The notes under the pieces: model-generated
The model's input: only the letters and a program-made list of their open reading frames with translations
Database searches by the model: none
Told to the model about the DNA's origin: nothing
Part shown: in pieces, positions 36,965 through 48,769 of the stretch
Numbering within the stretch: position 1 is the stretch's first letter
Layout: every line of letters begins with the position of its first letter
Assembly (NCBI RefSeq): GCF_019393635.1
Contig: NC_057861.1
Location: 153,963,544-154,027,543 of the forward strand
Reading direction: 5' to 3'
Length of the DNA stretch: 64,000 nt
Source of the DNA: Dromiciops gliroides
Lineage: Eukaryota; Chordata; Mammalia; Microbiotheria; Microbiotheriidae
Program-made: the position numbers and the translations under genes

Positions 36965-37325
36965 AATTCAGTATCTTGAATAAAGTCCTCATATGCAAAC
37001 TATGTAGGGAACTGATAAGAAATATGTAAGAAAAAGAGCAATCGCCAAATATACAATAAGTGGTCAGAGGATATGAACCAAAATATTTTTGAAAAAGAAA
37101 TGAAAACTACCAATAATCATATAAAAGACTTTCCCAAAATACTAGGAGAAATGCAAATTAAAACAACTCAAAACTTCAGCTTTCATGCACTAGATTGCTA
37201 AAGATTACAGAAGTTAGGTGCAGTAAATATTGGATGGTCTGTAAGCAGATAGGTACACTAAAGGACCATCATTAGAGCTACAAATTGTTCCAACTATTCT
37301 AGAAAACAATTTGGAATGATACTGG
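36965..37325 (+). mobile_element. L1 ORF2 fragment, plus strand
   Basis: AATAAGTGGTCAGAGGATAT, AATGCAAATTAAAACAACTC and ATTCTAGAAAACAATTTGGA are L1 ORF2 3' landmarks. Confidence 0.8.
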
Positions 37326-37647
37326 AAAAGTCATAAGTTATTTTAATTCTTTGGGACTTCAGTTTCCTCATCTGTAAAATAGTTTTGGCTAAATGATCTC
37401 TAAAATCCTTTCCAACTTTAAAGTCTGTCATTTCTATGTTGTTCTCAAAGCCTCTTATTTGAAACAAAAAAGTCCTGTGAATAGAATTATAAATATTTCT
37501 ATATTAAGGAACAAAAGTATTAATTTTTTTTTCAAAAGTAATAATTTTTATCCCTAAACTTTATTAGAATTTTTTCTTCTGCCCATTGCTACATCATTAT
37601 TTCAGTTAGACTTAAATCATGTGATTATCAGCCTTAGTTCTTTTTCC

Positions 37648-37784
37648 CCCAGGGCAATGAGGGTTAAGTGACTTGCCCAGGATCACACAGCTAGAACCTG
37701 TCAAGTATCTGAGGCCGAATTTGAACTCAGTTCCTCCTGAATCCAGGACCAATGCTTTATCCACTGCGCCACCTAGCTGCCCCA
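37648..37784 (-). mobile_element. WSINE-type SINE
   Basis: Minus-strand copy with ATCAGCCTT duplications (37,628 and 37,785). Confidence 0.92.
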
Positions 37785-38494
37785 TCAGCCTTGTTTTGAC
37801 TGTCAGAGTCTTACGTAGAATGACAAGTTAGATGACTACTGTAGCTTGTTTAAATATTTGGTTATTAATTTATTTTCCCTTCATGAGTTTCATAGAAATG
37901 TATTTTTGGTACATTCCTAAAAACCGTCTTTTTGTGGCTTTCTCTGAACATGTCCACATACATGAACTTTTTTCTTCTCTATGCATGCAAACAGGATGTT
38001 GAGCAACTTCTTAGAAATCTGGAAGTCACTTGCTTCAGCTAATGTAACACAAGGACAAACATCTCTGAAATGGGAAATTCTTTCTCTCCCATTTGCACTC
38101 AGAAAGCAATGGCCAAAAGAACAGTGACTTTGGATCCATTGAATCCTTGAGGACAATAAACACTCAGTGATATTGTAAATTGTGATGATATTCCTTGATA
38201 TCTATTTTTCCTCGATGAATTCCTAATAGTAATTACACATTAGCCACAGTTATTGATTTTCCCCTCAAATCCCAAACTATACTCAGTAAAGACAAATCCC
38301 AACATAACAATATTAAGGTTTGAAATAGTTTAATCATATAAATATTAAAGCTCAGTGGCATAGGTAACTGATATAAGCAGGGAAAGGGTTAATAGAAAAA
38401 TACAAAAAAAAAAAGAAAATAACACAAAGAATCAAAGCTATAGTTTAATGTCATGCCACCAAAATGTTATAGATAGGTAAACCTTCAGTGAAAT

Positions 38495-38586
38495 CTATTT
38501 AGCTTTTTCATCTCTTTTCTCCTGTTGGACATCGAGGTCTGAAAGACAACTGTAGCACAAAATCTGAATGTATTTTGTTGTTGAAA
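38495..38586 (-). CDS. y+LAT-like transporter, terminal exon with stop codon
   Basis: The acceptor GTTTGTTTCAG opens in phase 1, which fits the single base left by the preceding exon. The frame reads STTKYIQILCYSCLSDLDV then QQEKRDEKAK and a TAG stop at 38,495-38,497. The TKYIQILC stretch resembles the SLC7A7 tail, and the LDV plus charged EKRDEK run resembles the end of SLC7A6. The tail is cytoplasmic. A possible ATTAAA polyadenylation signal reads on the minus strand at 38,444-38,449, about 46 bases after the stop, and an AATAAA near 37,867; neither is proven. The match is short, but phase, acceptor and tail composition all agree. Confidence 0.85.
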
Positions 38587-38776
38587 CTGAAACAAACATG
38601 GACAAAAGTGATAAGTCATATTGGTAAGATTAATCCTTGTAAAATATTACTCATCTACATTATGAAACACAGCTGAATATTTTGCCCAGCCATAGGTCTG
38701 TAAATGACTAAATTTTTTGAAACAGCCCCTTTGCCTTCAGACAAGCTTGTAATTCAATCATTCCACCAATGGTATA

Positions 38777-38779
<3 letters not shown>

Positions 38780-38832
<53 letters not shown>
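38780..38832. repeat. (TA)n microsatellite
   Basis: About 26 TA units in the last intron of the transporter gene. Confidence 0.98.
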
Positions 38833-38833
<1 letters not shown>

Positions 38834-38924
38834 TCTTTTAAAGAGAATTCTTGAAAAGGAAATTCTATTAGTATTATCATTGTTATTACTTCAGGAATTC
38901 ATCTTTTACACACCTATCAAAGTG

Positions 38925-39345
38925 GTTTTCTTAAAGCATAGGTCTGAAAATGTGACTTCCCTACTCAATACATTCCAGAGATTTCCTACTGCCTCTAGGA
39001 CCAGATATAAACCCCTATTTAGCCTCACAAGCTGACCCCATCCTTTCCAGCCTTATTATACATTATTCCCCTTCTAGTCAAACTGGCCTTGTTCCTCATA
39101 CATGATACTTATTGTTCTCTCTCTTTGCCTTTGTGCAGGTTGTCTTCCATTCCTGGAATACATTTCCTTCCCCTTCCATCTTTCGGAAACTTGTGTTTTC
39201 TTAAAGACTCAGCTGAAGCACCATCACCGTCATCTACATGAAGCCTTTCATGACTCTCCCTGTCCCCACTTTCTTGCTTAGTGACCTTCCAGAATTTACT
39301 TTGTATATATTTTGTGTCTATTCGTTATAGTTAAGACTTATTAAT
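38925..39345 (+). mobile_element. L2 fragment, plus strand
   Basis: CTGCCTCTAGGACCAGATAT, CTTGTGTTTTCTTAAAGACT and CATGAAGCCTTTCATGACTC are the L2 region before its 3' end; antisense to the gene. Confidence 0.8.
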
Positions 39346-39743
39346 CAGGACACCCCTCATCAAGTTATTTCCTGTGAGACCTCAGAAAGAAATGACAAAA
39401 AGTTAGGCAGCAGTCAACAGAAGACACTAAGGTATTATGATCTTAAATGAAGTATAAAGAAGGGCTTTCACTCTGTTATCTCTTTATGAGGTTTGACAGA
39501 TATCTTCTGGATGGAATTAGAAGGCAGCTATTATCTACGAAAAGGCTGACAACATCTCTGGTAGCCTTATACAAAATTGAACGACTTTCTCTAAGGAGTC
39601 TGTCTTCAAAGCCACTGTTGTACAAAGTAAGGGCCAAAAGGGCCACCACAGCCTCAACTCATGGTGGGTGGGAAGAGGGTTCAATGGTTTGCATGCTTCC
39701 CTTCCTGTGATAGGGCTTATCTTCAATATAACCACACCTATTC

Positions 39744-39744
39744 T

Positions 39745-39812
<68 letters not shown>

Positions 39813-39949
39813 TGGTGAGGCAATTGGGGTTAAGTGACTTGCCCAGGGTCACACAGCTAGTAAGTGTAAATTGTCTGAGATCAGATTTGAACTCAGGTCC
39901 TCCTGAATCCAGGGCTGTTGCTCTATCCACTGCACCACCTAGCTGCCCC
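39744..39949 (-). mobile_element. WSINE-type SINE with (TTTC)n tail
   Basis: Perfect 14-bp duplications AACCACACCTATTC (39,730-39,743 and 39,950-39,963) bracket both the SINE and its 70-bp TTTC repeat, so the repeat arose from the tail after insertion. Confidence 0.95.
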
Positions 39950-40329
39950 AACCACACCTATTCCTATCCCCAATTACTCTCCCACTTTGTTCCTTCTTAT
40001 TCTTGTGCTAGCCTACAATCTCACCATCCCTTCCTTTTTGGGTCTCAAGACCCTCAGGAAAATTATTTAATTATTACCTGGACACCAAAGCAAGAGTTAT
40101 ATATGTTTCACTGTAAAAATCAATACTTTCCCCCACCCTAGCATAACTATCTGTTGAACTGCTCCCTCCCCAAGATCATCCAGTGGCTATAGTAGGCATC
40201 CCCCAGATGGTGAGTTTGGTGCTAAAAGTGACTAGTCAGTAGGCCCTTCTCCCTCTTTTCATTTTCAGTGGAATAGTCTTATGCTACAAGTAGTCATCAA
40301 TAGGATGTGAAAGCAGATCTTATTACATG

Positions 40330-40745
40330 ACCTTTCCCCCCAAATCCACCCCTTTTCTGAACTTCCCTATTATTGAAAGCTCCATCTTTCATCCAGTTTC
40401 CCAAGTTTGCAACCTTTCCTACTCAATTCTTTCTCTCTCCCTCACCAGATATATCCAATCCATGGTCAGATCTTTTTCTCCCTATCTCTACAACCTCTCT
40501 TGCATGCATTCCTCTATAGGTCCATGGCCATCCTAGGTCAATATGTCATTACCTGTCACTTGGACTATTACAATAGCCTCCCATTTGGACTGCCAGTCTT
40601 AAACTTCTCCCATCCCCAAGTCATTCTCCACACAGACACCAAAGTTATTTTACTAAAATACAGGTTTCATATCACCCACCCGCTCAATAAGTTCCAATGT
40701 CTCCCTATTGATTCTAGGATCAACTATTATTTCATCTTATCCTTT
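40330..40745 (+). mobile_element. L2 RT-end fragment, plus strand
   Basis: The frame contains HLDYYNSLPFGLP, the L2/CR1-clade RT end motif (usual form LDYCNSLL.GLP), followed by the L2 CTCAATAAGTTCCAATGTCT block. Confidence 0.8.
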
Positions 40746-40939
40746 TTCAATTTCTATTCTTATTGTGTAATTTTTATGGGGGTATAGATTAGATGTATGG
40801 ATATATATTTTTTTGTATTTGGGACTCCTGGGTAAGGAAACTCTCTCTACCAATGTAGGTCAGCAACTTCTCTGTAATTTCTTTTCTTTTTGATTAGCTG
40901 GGTTTAAGTATCTTCTTTTTTTTGGTTTGTTTTGTTTGG

Positions 40940-41045
40940 TTTTGTGGGACAATGGGGGTTAAGTGACTTGCCCAGGGTCACACAGCTAGTAAGTGTCAAG
41001 TGTCTGAGGCCAGATTTGAACCCTGGTCCTCCTGAATCCAGGGCT
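40940..41045 (-). mobile_element. WSINE-type SINE, truncated
   Basis: The copy stops at CCAGGGCT, about 35 bp short of its 5' box; an MIR-type minus fragment follows to about 41,195. Confidence 0.88.
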
Positions 41046-41639
41046 ATGTAATTTATTTTCTTAAAGAGTTTCCTAGAGCACTGAGAAGTTAAAGTGACTT
41101 GCTCAGTGACGCAATAGGTTTCAGAGACAGGATTTGAACCCAGGTCTTCCTAGCTTCAAGATCAGTTCTCTATCCACTATACCATATTACCTTTAATGTG
41201 TAAGTTTCAGAATGTATAGAAATTTTTTTCAGAATGTATATAAATGTAAAAACAAGTACTAATTTATATATAAGTAAATATATAAATATTAAGGATGCAT
41301 GCTCATTTTTTTTTAACCTAATGGGATATAGAATCAAAAGAGTTTTGTAGACCTCTGCCCTAAGGAGTCACCGAGGAAATTCTAAGGAGTGTGAGCTCTG
41401 GCAGCACAGAGTTAGCTATGAAAAAAGAAGGGAATTAACACTGGCAATTTTAAAGTAAGTTGTGAAGTAGATAAAGCCAAGGGAGACCTGTTGAGTTAGC
41501 TGCTCAATGGAACAAAGCATGAGGACACAACCTGAAGGCAAAGGCATTGACTTCTTGAAGTTCCAGAAGAATGAGTAGTCTTGGCTAAATATGTACCTCA
41601 GTAGCAGTGTATTCTTCATAAGGGCCCAGTCTTCCAAAT

Positions 41640-41688
41640 GATGCTGTGGAGATTATGCCTTAGCTTTATGGGGAGAATATATATCTAT

Positions 41689-41728
<40 letters not shown>

Positions 41729-41882
41729 TTTTTTTTGCAGGGCAATGGGGGTTAAGTGACTTGCCCAGGGTCACACAGCTAGTAGGTGTCAAGTGTCTGA
41801 GGCTGGATTTGAACTCAGGTCCTCCTGAATCCAGGGCCAGTGCTCTATCCACTGCACCACCTAGCTGCCACCTAGCTGCCCC
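41640..41882 (-). mobile_element. WSINE-type SINE with (CT)n(TA)n tail and end duplication
   Basis: The tail is (CT)n(TA)n at 41,682-41,728. The 5' box is duplicated (CACCTAGCTGC twice at 41,859-41,880). Confidence 0.92.
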
Positions 41883-41956
41883 CTAAGAAGGTGATATCTT
41901 GACTTGCAAGTGAATTAGGTTTAAGTAAGGCAGAGCTGTGCAGAGTCATCAGCGTC

Positions 41957-42459
41957 TGTTAGGGGGTTGGGACATATTAAGGAATTTGGGACTATTAAAG
42001 TTTAAACTGGCCAGCTACACTAAAGGACATGGGTCTGGGGTAACTGTCCTTGAGAAGCTAAGCTATCAGGAAGGACACACCTAACAAGTAAGGGAGATAA
42101 GCCCATTAGGTGTAACTGCTGCCTGATCAGCACCAGGGGACAGAGATAACTTCAGAAGTCAGGACCACCACCTTACTCAAGCTTTCCCCCACCCCCAAAG
42201 GGAACTTTCCATTGTCAGGTGGTGGTCATCCCATCTACGTCTAAGAAAGTTTTTGCCTTTCTTCTGTTTCGGGAGAAACGCATTTTAGAGAATCATGTCT
42301 CTAAACCATTTTCTCCCTTGGAGAGTCTATCTCTCTTTCTCTAGCGCCTAAATAAAAGATTATTTTATTCTAATTGGATTTGTTTGCAAAACGGTGTAAT
42401 TTTTTAAAGAAGAATACCTAAGGACTCCTCCTCTCCCCTCCCCCCCCATTTCCCTGACA
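41957..42459 (+). mobile_element. Solo LTR in an intron, antisense to the gene
   Basis: A 503-bp unit TGTTAGGGGGTTGG...TCCCTGACA has an AATAAAAG signal at about 42,352. Flanks GCGTC and GCATC differ at one base. It split a copy of the second SINE-like family (41,885-41,956 and 42,460-42,600), and the halves join well. Confidence 0.85.
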
Positions 42460-43104
42460 GCATCATTCTCTCCTCCAGAGTCATTGGAGTCCAGTGACAA
42501 GACATGGGTCAAGATGACTGGTGATGGCCCTGCATTTGATGGAATACCTTAGTCTTTTTAAGCTAAGGTCCTTCCCAGGTCTCAGTTTGTCTGAGGCAAT
42601 GTCCATTCAGTAAAGGCTATGTAAGAAATGAGGGGAAAGATGGCTTAGTTTGCCTTCATAAAAGAATTAGTCTTGGAGGGAAAGACCCTCAGAGTTTCTG
42701 GCCAGAACAGAAACAATTGCTAATGTACACTCACTCTAAGCCATCAAAAATCCAAACAATGAACAAGTGAGGTTTGGAGTAGGACCCCTTATTGGCCAAT
42801 TAGTGAAAGCCAGAGTGATTTGGGTTTAAATGCATAGTCAAGTAGCTCCATTTGAATCAGAATTAGGAGCATGCATATACAGAGTACCCCAAATCAGGGA
42901 CAGGGCATAATTGTCCTCTTGGGCATCCAACCTGTAACTATTAGATGGAAGATAACCTTTTCAAAGGAAGTGCTACATTTATGTATTCCCATTTAGGTGC
43001 ATATTGGGCACAACAGATTGTGAGATCTTTGTGTGAAGGAACTGTTTTCTTTCCCTCTCTCTTCCTTTTAGCCTTCCTTCCTTCCTTCTAGCCTTCCTTC
43101 TTTT

Positions 43105-43246
43105 TTGGGGGGGGGTGGGGCAATGGGAGTTAAGTGACTTGCCCAGGGTCACACAGCTAGCATCAAGTGTCTGAGGCTGGATTTGAACTCAGGTACTCCT
43201 GAATCCAGGCCAGTGCTTTATCCACTGCACCACCTAGCTACCCCCC
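43105..43246 (-). mobile_element. WSINE-type SINE
   Basis: Minus-strand copy flanked by CTGCCTTCCTTCTT-like pyrimidine sequence. Confidence 0.9.
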
Positions 43247-43496
43247 CTGCCTTCCTTCTTACCTTCTTTCACTAGTTTTTTTATTTATTAGTCCCAGTGC
43301 CTAGAAGAATGCCTGGTCTATAGTAGTCACTCACTTAACAACAGGTCCGTTGATTGATTTTCCTTACTAACTATAATCCTCATTCATCTTAAATATTTGT
43401 GAAATGTTTACTTTGTGCAAAGTCCCATGCTAGATGTTGGAAGTGACTCAAAAATAAATAATAGAAAGGAGTTAAAAATATGGAAGTAGAATAAGA

Positions 43497-43509
43497 TATA
43501 TATAGATAG

Positions 43510-43540
<31 letters not shown>

Positions 43541-43580
43541 GATAGATATCTATATAGATATCTATCTCTCTCTATATATA
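43497..43580. repeat. (GATA)n/(TA)n microsatellite
   Basis: About 12 GATA units then TATCTA/CTCT units; within an L2 minus-strand remnant at about 43,400-43,850. Confidence 0.93.
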
Positions 43581-43913
43581 AACAAATAGACATGATACAC
43601 ATTGGAATATAAAAGCATAAGAGAAATACAAGCATAGTATTATTGAGGGTATCCTTGAATTCAGAAGATTTTGAGTGGTATGGTAAAGGCCAAGCATTGA
43701 GAAATTGTTCTAACAACAATGCATAGGATAGATTTGAAGGGAAGGAGAGTATAAGTAGGGTATTGCAGTAGTCTAGGAAAAAGTAACAAAGAACTGAATT
43801 ATAGAGGTGGCAGTGAGAATGGAAAGGAGGGATTGATATAGAACACTGCAAAGACAGAATTGTAAAAACTTATACTGATGTGTAGCAGAGAAGAAACAAA
43901 AAGGCTATGTGGG

Positions 43914-44055
43914 GTGCAGCTAGGTGGTGCAGTAGATAAAGCACTGGCACTGGATTCAGGAGGACTGGAGTTCAAATCTGGCCTCAGACATTTGACACTT
44001 ACTAGCTGTGTGACCCTGGCCAAGTCATTTAACCCTCATTGCCTCCCCGCCCCCC
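43914..44055 (+). mobile_element. WSINE-type SINE
   Basis: Plus-strand copy ending in a C run; its body is well conserved. Confidence 0.92.
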
Positions 44056-44699
44056 CAGTAGTAGGCAAAGAATCAGGAGCTTGTGATATGTCAGAAACTA
44101 GGATTAGACAGTATTACAGAGTTATTGGTTGAAAGTATCAAGCATTGTAGGGGTCAATGAAGACAAAGCTTGAGAAACAGCCAATGGATTTAAAGAGGAC
44201 TTTAATAGAGTTCCATGAAAGGAAAGGAAATCAAAAGAGATGAGGTAAATTAGTGACTAAATTCAGTCCTTCTTGCTTCTCTCATTCCTCTTGCCATTTC
44301 ATTGGTTCTGCTTTGCTCTGCTCTATTTTTATGGAGCTAATTGCCCCATGCCATTTTAAAAAAGAAAATAGTACAATACACTTAACATTAAGGCCATATG
44401 GAACATAATGTAGTCTGCTTTTTTTTTTGTTTTGTTTTTTGTAATCTGCTTTTGATAATAAAGTCTAAGTCACTAAGTTCCTATTTCCCAATAGAGAAAC
44501 TAGTGACTAAACTGATTCTGTTGTAAAATGCTCCTGGGAGTATACTATTCATTCACAGACATTTACAAAGGTAAAATGGGTTATTAGCCTGTTAAAGACT
44601 AGAAGAGTATTACTTCTGCTCTCTCTTAGGAGTGATTGGCCTATTTTTAATTAATCCCTCAATCCCTTCCATACTCTTCCTTAGTATCTATATTTCCTA
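44056..44699. other. Intron sequence, nothing recognised
   Basis: AT-rich; no exon match on the minus strand and no clear repeat. Confidence 0.4.
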
Positions 44700-45010
44700 T
44701 TATAAGGTGATTGGGTAATGGGCCCAGCCATATACTTCTAGACAACATCTAACAACTATGATGGGGGTAGATATGTAATGTATAACAAGATTGGGAAGAT
44801 AGGAGGGAACCAGGTTATGGATGGCTTTGAATTCCAAACAAAATATATAATATTTAGTGGAGCCACTGGAGTTTATTGAATAGGAATGGGGATGTGACAA
44901 GGTCAGTCTTAAGGTTTAGGAAGATCAATTTGACAAATGAGTGGAAGATGTGCTCATGTGGGGGAGAAAGCTGAGGCAGACAGACCAACCAGAAAGCTAT
45001 TGTAAAAGTC
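44700..45010 (-). mobile_element. L2 fragment, minus strand
   Basis: GGATGGCTTTGAATTCCAAA and TTAGGAAGATCAATTTGACA; it ends about 80 bp from the TM11 exon. Confidence 0.7.
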
Positions 45011-45093
45011 CATGCATGAGTTTTCCATTTACCAGTAGCTATTTCAGAAGGGGATTTTTAAAGACCAAAACATAGGATGCTCATGTTCCTTAC

Positions 45094-45277
45094 CATAAAA
45101 CTTTTGGAGACATGGAGGTCTCCTTTCAACTGATAAATACACTCCCACGAAATATGCAGGAATTCCAGACAAACCAATTCCAATTCCAATTAAAGAATTA
45201 ATAGTGTCACTATAGAGAGGTATAATCACCAGGAAGAGAGTACACAGGCAATAAACCACTGGAAAGAAAAGGCTGAG
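45094..45277 (-). CDS. y+LAT-like transporter, exon encoding TM11 and TM12 (acceptor defective)
   Basis: The open frame reads [20 protein letters not shown], then [35 protein letters not shown] and ends LQKFY plus one base before donor GTAAGG. It covers TM11, TM12 and the start of the C-terminal tail. [11 protein letters not shown] is close to identical across y+LAT proteins, and GVYL...RRP is SLC7A6-like. The 184-bp boundary is set by homology (LSLFFP must follow PRPIK in phase 0), because the two intron bases before CTC on the minus strand are AA, not AG. The nearest downstream AGs, 5 and 19 bases in, both shift the frame and reach a stop within about 20 codons. Coding content is certain; splicing is not. 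Confidence 0.88.
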
Positions 45278-45300
45278 TTGGTATTAAAAGGAAACAAAAA
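45278..45300 (-). other. Defective splice acceptor (AA in place of AG)
   Basis: On the minus strand the intron ends TTTCCTTTTAATACCAA directly before the homologous start codon CTC of the TM11 exon. A pyrimidine-rich tract is present and only the last intron base differs from a normal CAG. A plus-strand C at 45,278 instead of T would restore a canonical site. Confidence 0.7.
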
Positions 45301-46770
45301 TTGGATGAAAATGAGTAGACTAATTTCTAATAACTAATTTCTTCAGTTTTGCCTTTTTTCCTTAAGTTGATATTCTCACTAGGGCTTATAGACCTAGGGA
45401 GATTGCCAACTACCAGTCATCTCTCTTCTCTCCACAGGCTCTCACTTATGTTTCCTACCCATCGCCCAATAAATGTTATGTAGGTTATAACATTGGTTGT
45501 ATAAATGAGGGAGAAAACCCGAAGGATCCATAGATGTTATGATCTAGAATTGGGGTAGCTCTCATGTCCAATTCAGATTATAACTCTATCAAATTAATCA
45601 ATGATGCCACTGAAGATAACCTACAAAGGACTGGCTGAGAAGTGTCAGTCAAGGGTCATGTACAGAACTGATCTAGCCCTGCCAACACTGACATTTCTTA
45701 ATTTTGCTTTCAATCTCCACCTAAATGTAAGTAAACTGGGTGATAAGAAAACTATGAATGATAATATGTACATTATCATTAAGAAACATAAATAATCTGA
45801 TTGTCAACATTTATTATTTTCCTCAGCCCCAGAAATCTGAGAAAAAATAGACTGGGATTTTCTAGTGTTATTGTTTAAGCTATTAACAAAAGCTGGGTAC
45901 AAATTTGCAGAGCTATTGCTAAAGGGATTCAGCATACTTAAACAAGTTTAGATGTAAAAGTATGTTTTTCCTAATAAACTTTCAGATGACACCATTAAAA
46001 TGACTTGCTGTGTTCTTATCTTCCCATAAAATCAATATCATTAATGGGGAAACAAATGAATTCATCCCTCAGAATGAAGAAATAACTGAGAGCTTACATG
46101 CTAGGCTGTCAGTTTTACTTAGAGAGGTGCTGAGGCAAGTGACTTGTATGTAGTCACATGGCTGGTTAGTGTCAGAGGCAGAGTTCTTGACTCAATCTCA
46201 CACTGCTTCCGTTTCGAAACATTGCTCATCTTTCAGTCTCATTACAGATGCATGTTAGCAGTGGACTGAATCAACTATCTGAGCAAGAAACTAGCAAACC
46301 AACCTATCTCAGAGGCAAAATTATATCTCTCTTCCCAGAAATTTAGTTATGATGGTTCTTATTTAACAATTAGAAGTGTTTAAGGAAATGAAGAAACTGC
46401 AGAATGTTTGGTGTATAGGTATCTGTGGCAATATTATCTGGTATTTAAGGCATCCTTGAAGGAGAAATAGGCTTCTTTTCTTCTCCTTCAATTCCATGAC
46501 CCTAGTCTTCTAATTTTCTGCCCATATTTTCCTTTTCATCCCCTTTTGTAGTCTATTATATTCCTTCATGTTCTTCCTACTCCTTATCTCTGATGTAATC
46601 TCCCTTTATTGGTTAATTTCCTTTCAGAAAACTATGGTACTTTACTTCCCCAGATAAATACTTAATTAAAATTAAGCTTTTTTTGGGGGTGGGAGGGAGA
46701 AATAGTCCACTATAGGGAACAGAGAATTAAATGCACTACAAGAAAATAAAATGAATGTTGTGTGTTTGGT
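45300..46770. other. Intron sequence, mostly unclassified
   Basis: An MIR-type minus fragment lies at about 46,080-46,200. No open coding match remains. Confidence 0.45.
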
Positions 46771-47000
46771 TAAAGCTAGGTGGCACAATGGAGAGAGTGC
46801 TAGACCAGAAGAGAGGAAGATGTGAGTTCAAATCCTACCTCAGACACTCACAAGCTGTATGATGCTGGGAAAGTCCTTTAACTTCTTGTTTGTCTTAGTT
46901 TCCTCAGCTGAAAAATGGGGATAATAATAGGACCTACCTCAGTGGGTGGTAATGAGGGTCAACTGAGATAATACTTAGCAAGGTACTTGGCATATAGTGT
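46770..47000 (+). mobile_element. MIR-type SINE
   Basis: Core ACAAGCTGTATGATGCTGGG, then GAAAAATGGGGATAATAATA and a TG/TA-rich end (46,990-47,135). Confidence 0.75.
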
Positions 47001-47139
47001 ATATGTATATATATATGTGTGTGTGTACCTACATGTGTATGTACATATACATGTATATATGTATATATTTACACACATGCATATAGTATAGACAGTTTGT
47101 ATATATACTTCATATATGTGATATGTGTGTATATTTTTC

Positions 47140-47440
47140 CTTTTTTCTCGAAGAGAACCATGACATTGGGGTGATGTCATGACTTGCAGTGAATTGTATT
47201 TAAGTGAGGAGGTGGGGCTGTGCAAAATCACCAACCTCACTTTCTCCTCCAGAGCCATATGCGTCCAGTGGCGAGATATATATCAGAATGACTGGAGATG
47301 GTCCTGGATGTTTAAGGCAATTGGGGTTAAGTGACTTGTCCAGGGTCACTCAGGTAGTGTCTGAGGTGAGATTTGAACTCAGGTCCTCCTGACTTCAGGG
47401 CCAGTGCTTTATCCACATCACTACCTAGCTGGCATGTAGT
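47140..47440 (+). mobile_element. Second marsupial SINE-like family
   Basis: TCGAAGAGAACCATGACATT, TTTAAGTGAGGAGGTGGGGC and CAGAGCCATATGCG, ending in an inverted WSINE-like half (GTTAAGTGACTTGTCCAGGG). The composite layout recurs at 55,510-55,860. Confidence 0.7.
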
Positions 47441-47818
47441 AGGCACTATATAAATGTTATTATTGTTGTAGTTAATTTCTTATTATAAAAGAAATTTCAG
47501 ATTTGCTCACAAAATTTTACTTATTCTGGAAGTTGAGGGGCTTCTCACAGGGCTGCTCTGATTGGCAGAGGATCTTTGACCTACTCCCCTTCTGAGAGCT
47601 CAGTACATTTATGCTGAACTTAGTGTGGACACCATATCATCACAAAGCACTTCAGCTTGGAATTCCTGAACTGGAAATCTGCCAGTCTGATCCACCTCCC
47701 ACCACAGCAGCTGGGATTACAGCTGAATGCTACTTTCCCAGGTTCACATAGTTTTAAAAAGAGCAATTTGTGTACAAGATGCCCACTTCTAAAGAACTGT
47801 TTGATGAGTTTTACTCAC

Positions 47819-47968
47819 TTTGATGGGCCTTGGTCTATGGGGCTCTAAATATCTCAAGTATATTAATCCTGCAATAGAGAGCCCAACAAATAGCCAATAG
47901 CTGAATGAATAGTAGTTTATGAGCTGAAAGACATCTTCCACCAGGAGATAAAGCAATGTTGTCAATCC
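47819..47968 (-). CDS. y+LAT-like transporter, exon encoding TM9 and TM10
   Basis: This 150-bp, 50-codon exon is in phase 0 at both ends, with acceptor TTTTATAG and strong donor AAA/GTGAGT. It encodes [20 protein letters not shown], then [14 protein letters not shown], ending [10 protein letters not shown]. The [15 protein letters not shown] block is diagnostic for y+LAT proteins and covers the end of TM9 and start of TM10; PRPIK is the cytoplasmic turn before TM11. The weak point is the acceptor, whose pyrimidine tract is short. The large 10.1-kb upstream intron contains the RTE fragments and the LTR at 48,224. Confidence 0.95.
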
Positions 47969-48223
47969 CTATAAAAGTTAAAGAAATTCATTAATAGGTT
48001 TAAGTTGAACATAAATATGCTAACACAGATGATAATAACTGACATAGACACAGAACTTTGAATATATTATATCATTTAGTCTTTACGAAAGCCCTGCAAA
48101 ATAGATCCTATAGTGAAGTTCCAACCTACAAAGTCAGCAGTATAGGGAATTCCTTGGTATAGAAACTCTCCCCACTGATACAGAATAACCATTCATCTAG
48201 GATATATGAACTATGTTATAGAT

Positions 48224-48769
48224 TGTAAAGAATTAATTGTTATTTGAGGTTTTTATGACTCAGTGCCCACTGGCCTGGGGCTTCGCAAACCACACGGTGC
48301 TCCACTCACTGGTAGCTGTTGCCATGGTGCCGGCACCTCACGTCATCACCCCTCGCCAATGCCTACATGGGCCTGGCAAAATTATAATGATTGGAAGCCT
48401 AGTGAGGGCAGTCATGTGACTGTCAGAGCGGCAATCCAATTGGCTGGGGGCTGTGTGGGGTTTTCTGGGATTGGGGAGGAGAATTTGCCATTCTAGCTGG
48501 AAGCTGGAAGGCAACAGGAGCTCTACAGTGTTATTCTCAGCTGATTCCTGGGTGGTGGTATTTTTTCAGGTTGTATAATTTCCCTTTCCCCATTTTATTT
48601 TCTTTCCCTTGATCCTACTGATCCTGTTTATGTTTTTTTTTTTTTTAAGTTTGTTCTTGTTAAAATAAATCCTGTTCTGTTTTGAGGGAGGCTGCTGGTC
48701 TCCTTCCTTGCCCCAATATTGCAGCGAGCCGCTTAGCTAACACTCCCCAATTAAAAATTGGTCCCCACA
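48224..48769 (+). mobile_element. Solo LTR in an intron, antisense to the gene
   Basis: A 546-bp unit TGTAAAGAATTAATTG...GGTCCCCACA has perfect AGAT duplications (48,220-48,223 and 48,770-48,773). AATAAATCC lies near 48,664. Its 5' part has a GC-rich promoter-like block and CCAATTGGC. Confidence 0.9.

Noticed and set aside
37917..38156. Minus-strand frame with a CPCV motif considered as the last transporter exon
   Set aside because: Its possible acceptors give the wrong phase, and the frame at 38,495-38,586 fits phase, acceptor and family tail much better.
40327..40787. Overlapping plus-strand frames with LDYYNS motif
   Set aside because: L2 LINE reverse-transcriptase end, not a cellular gene.
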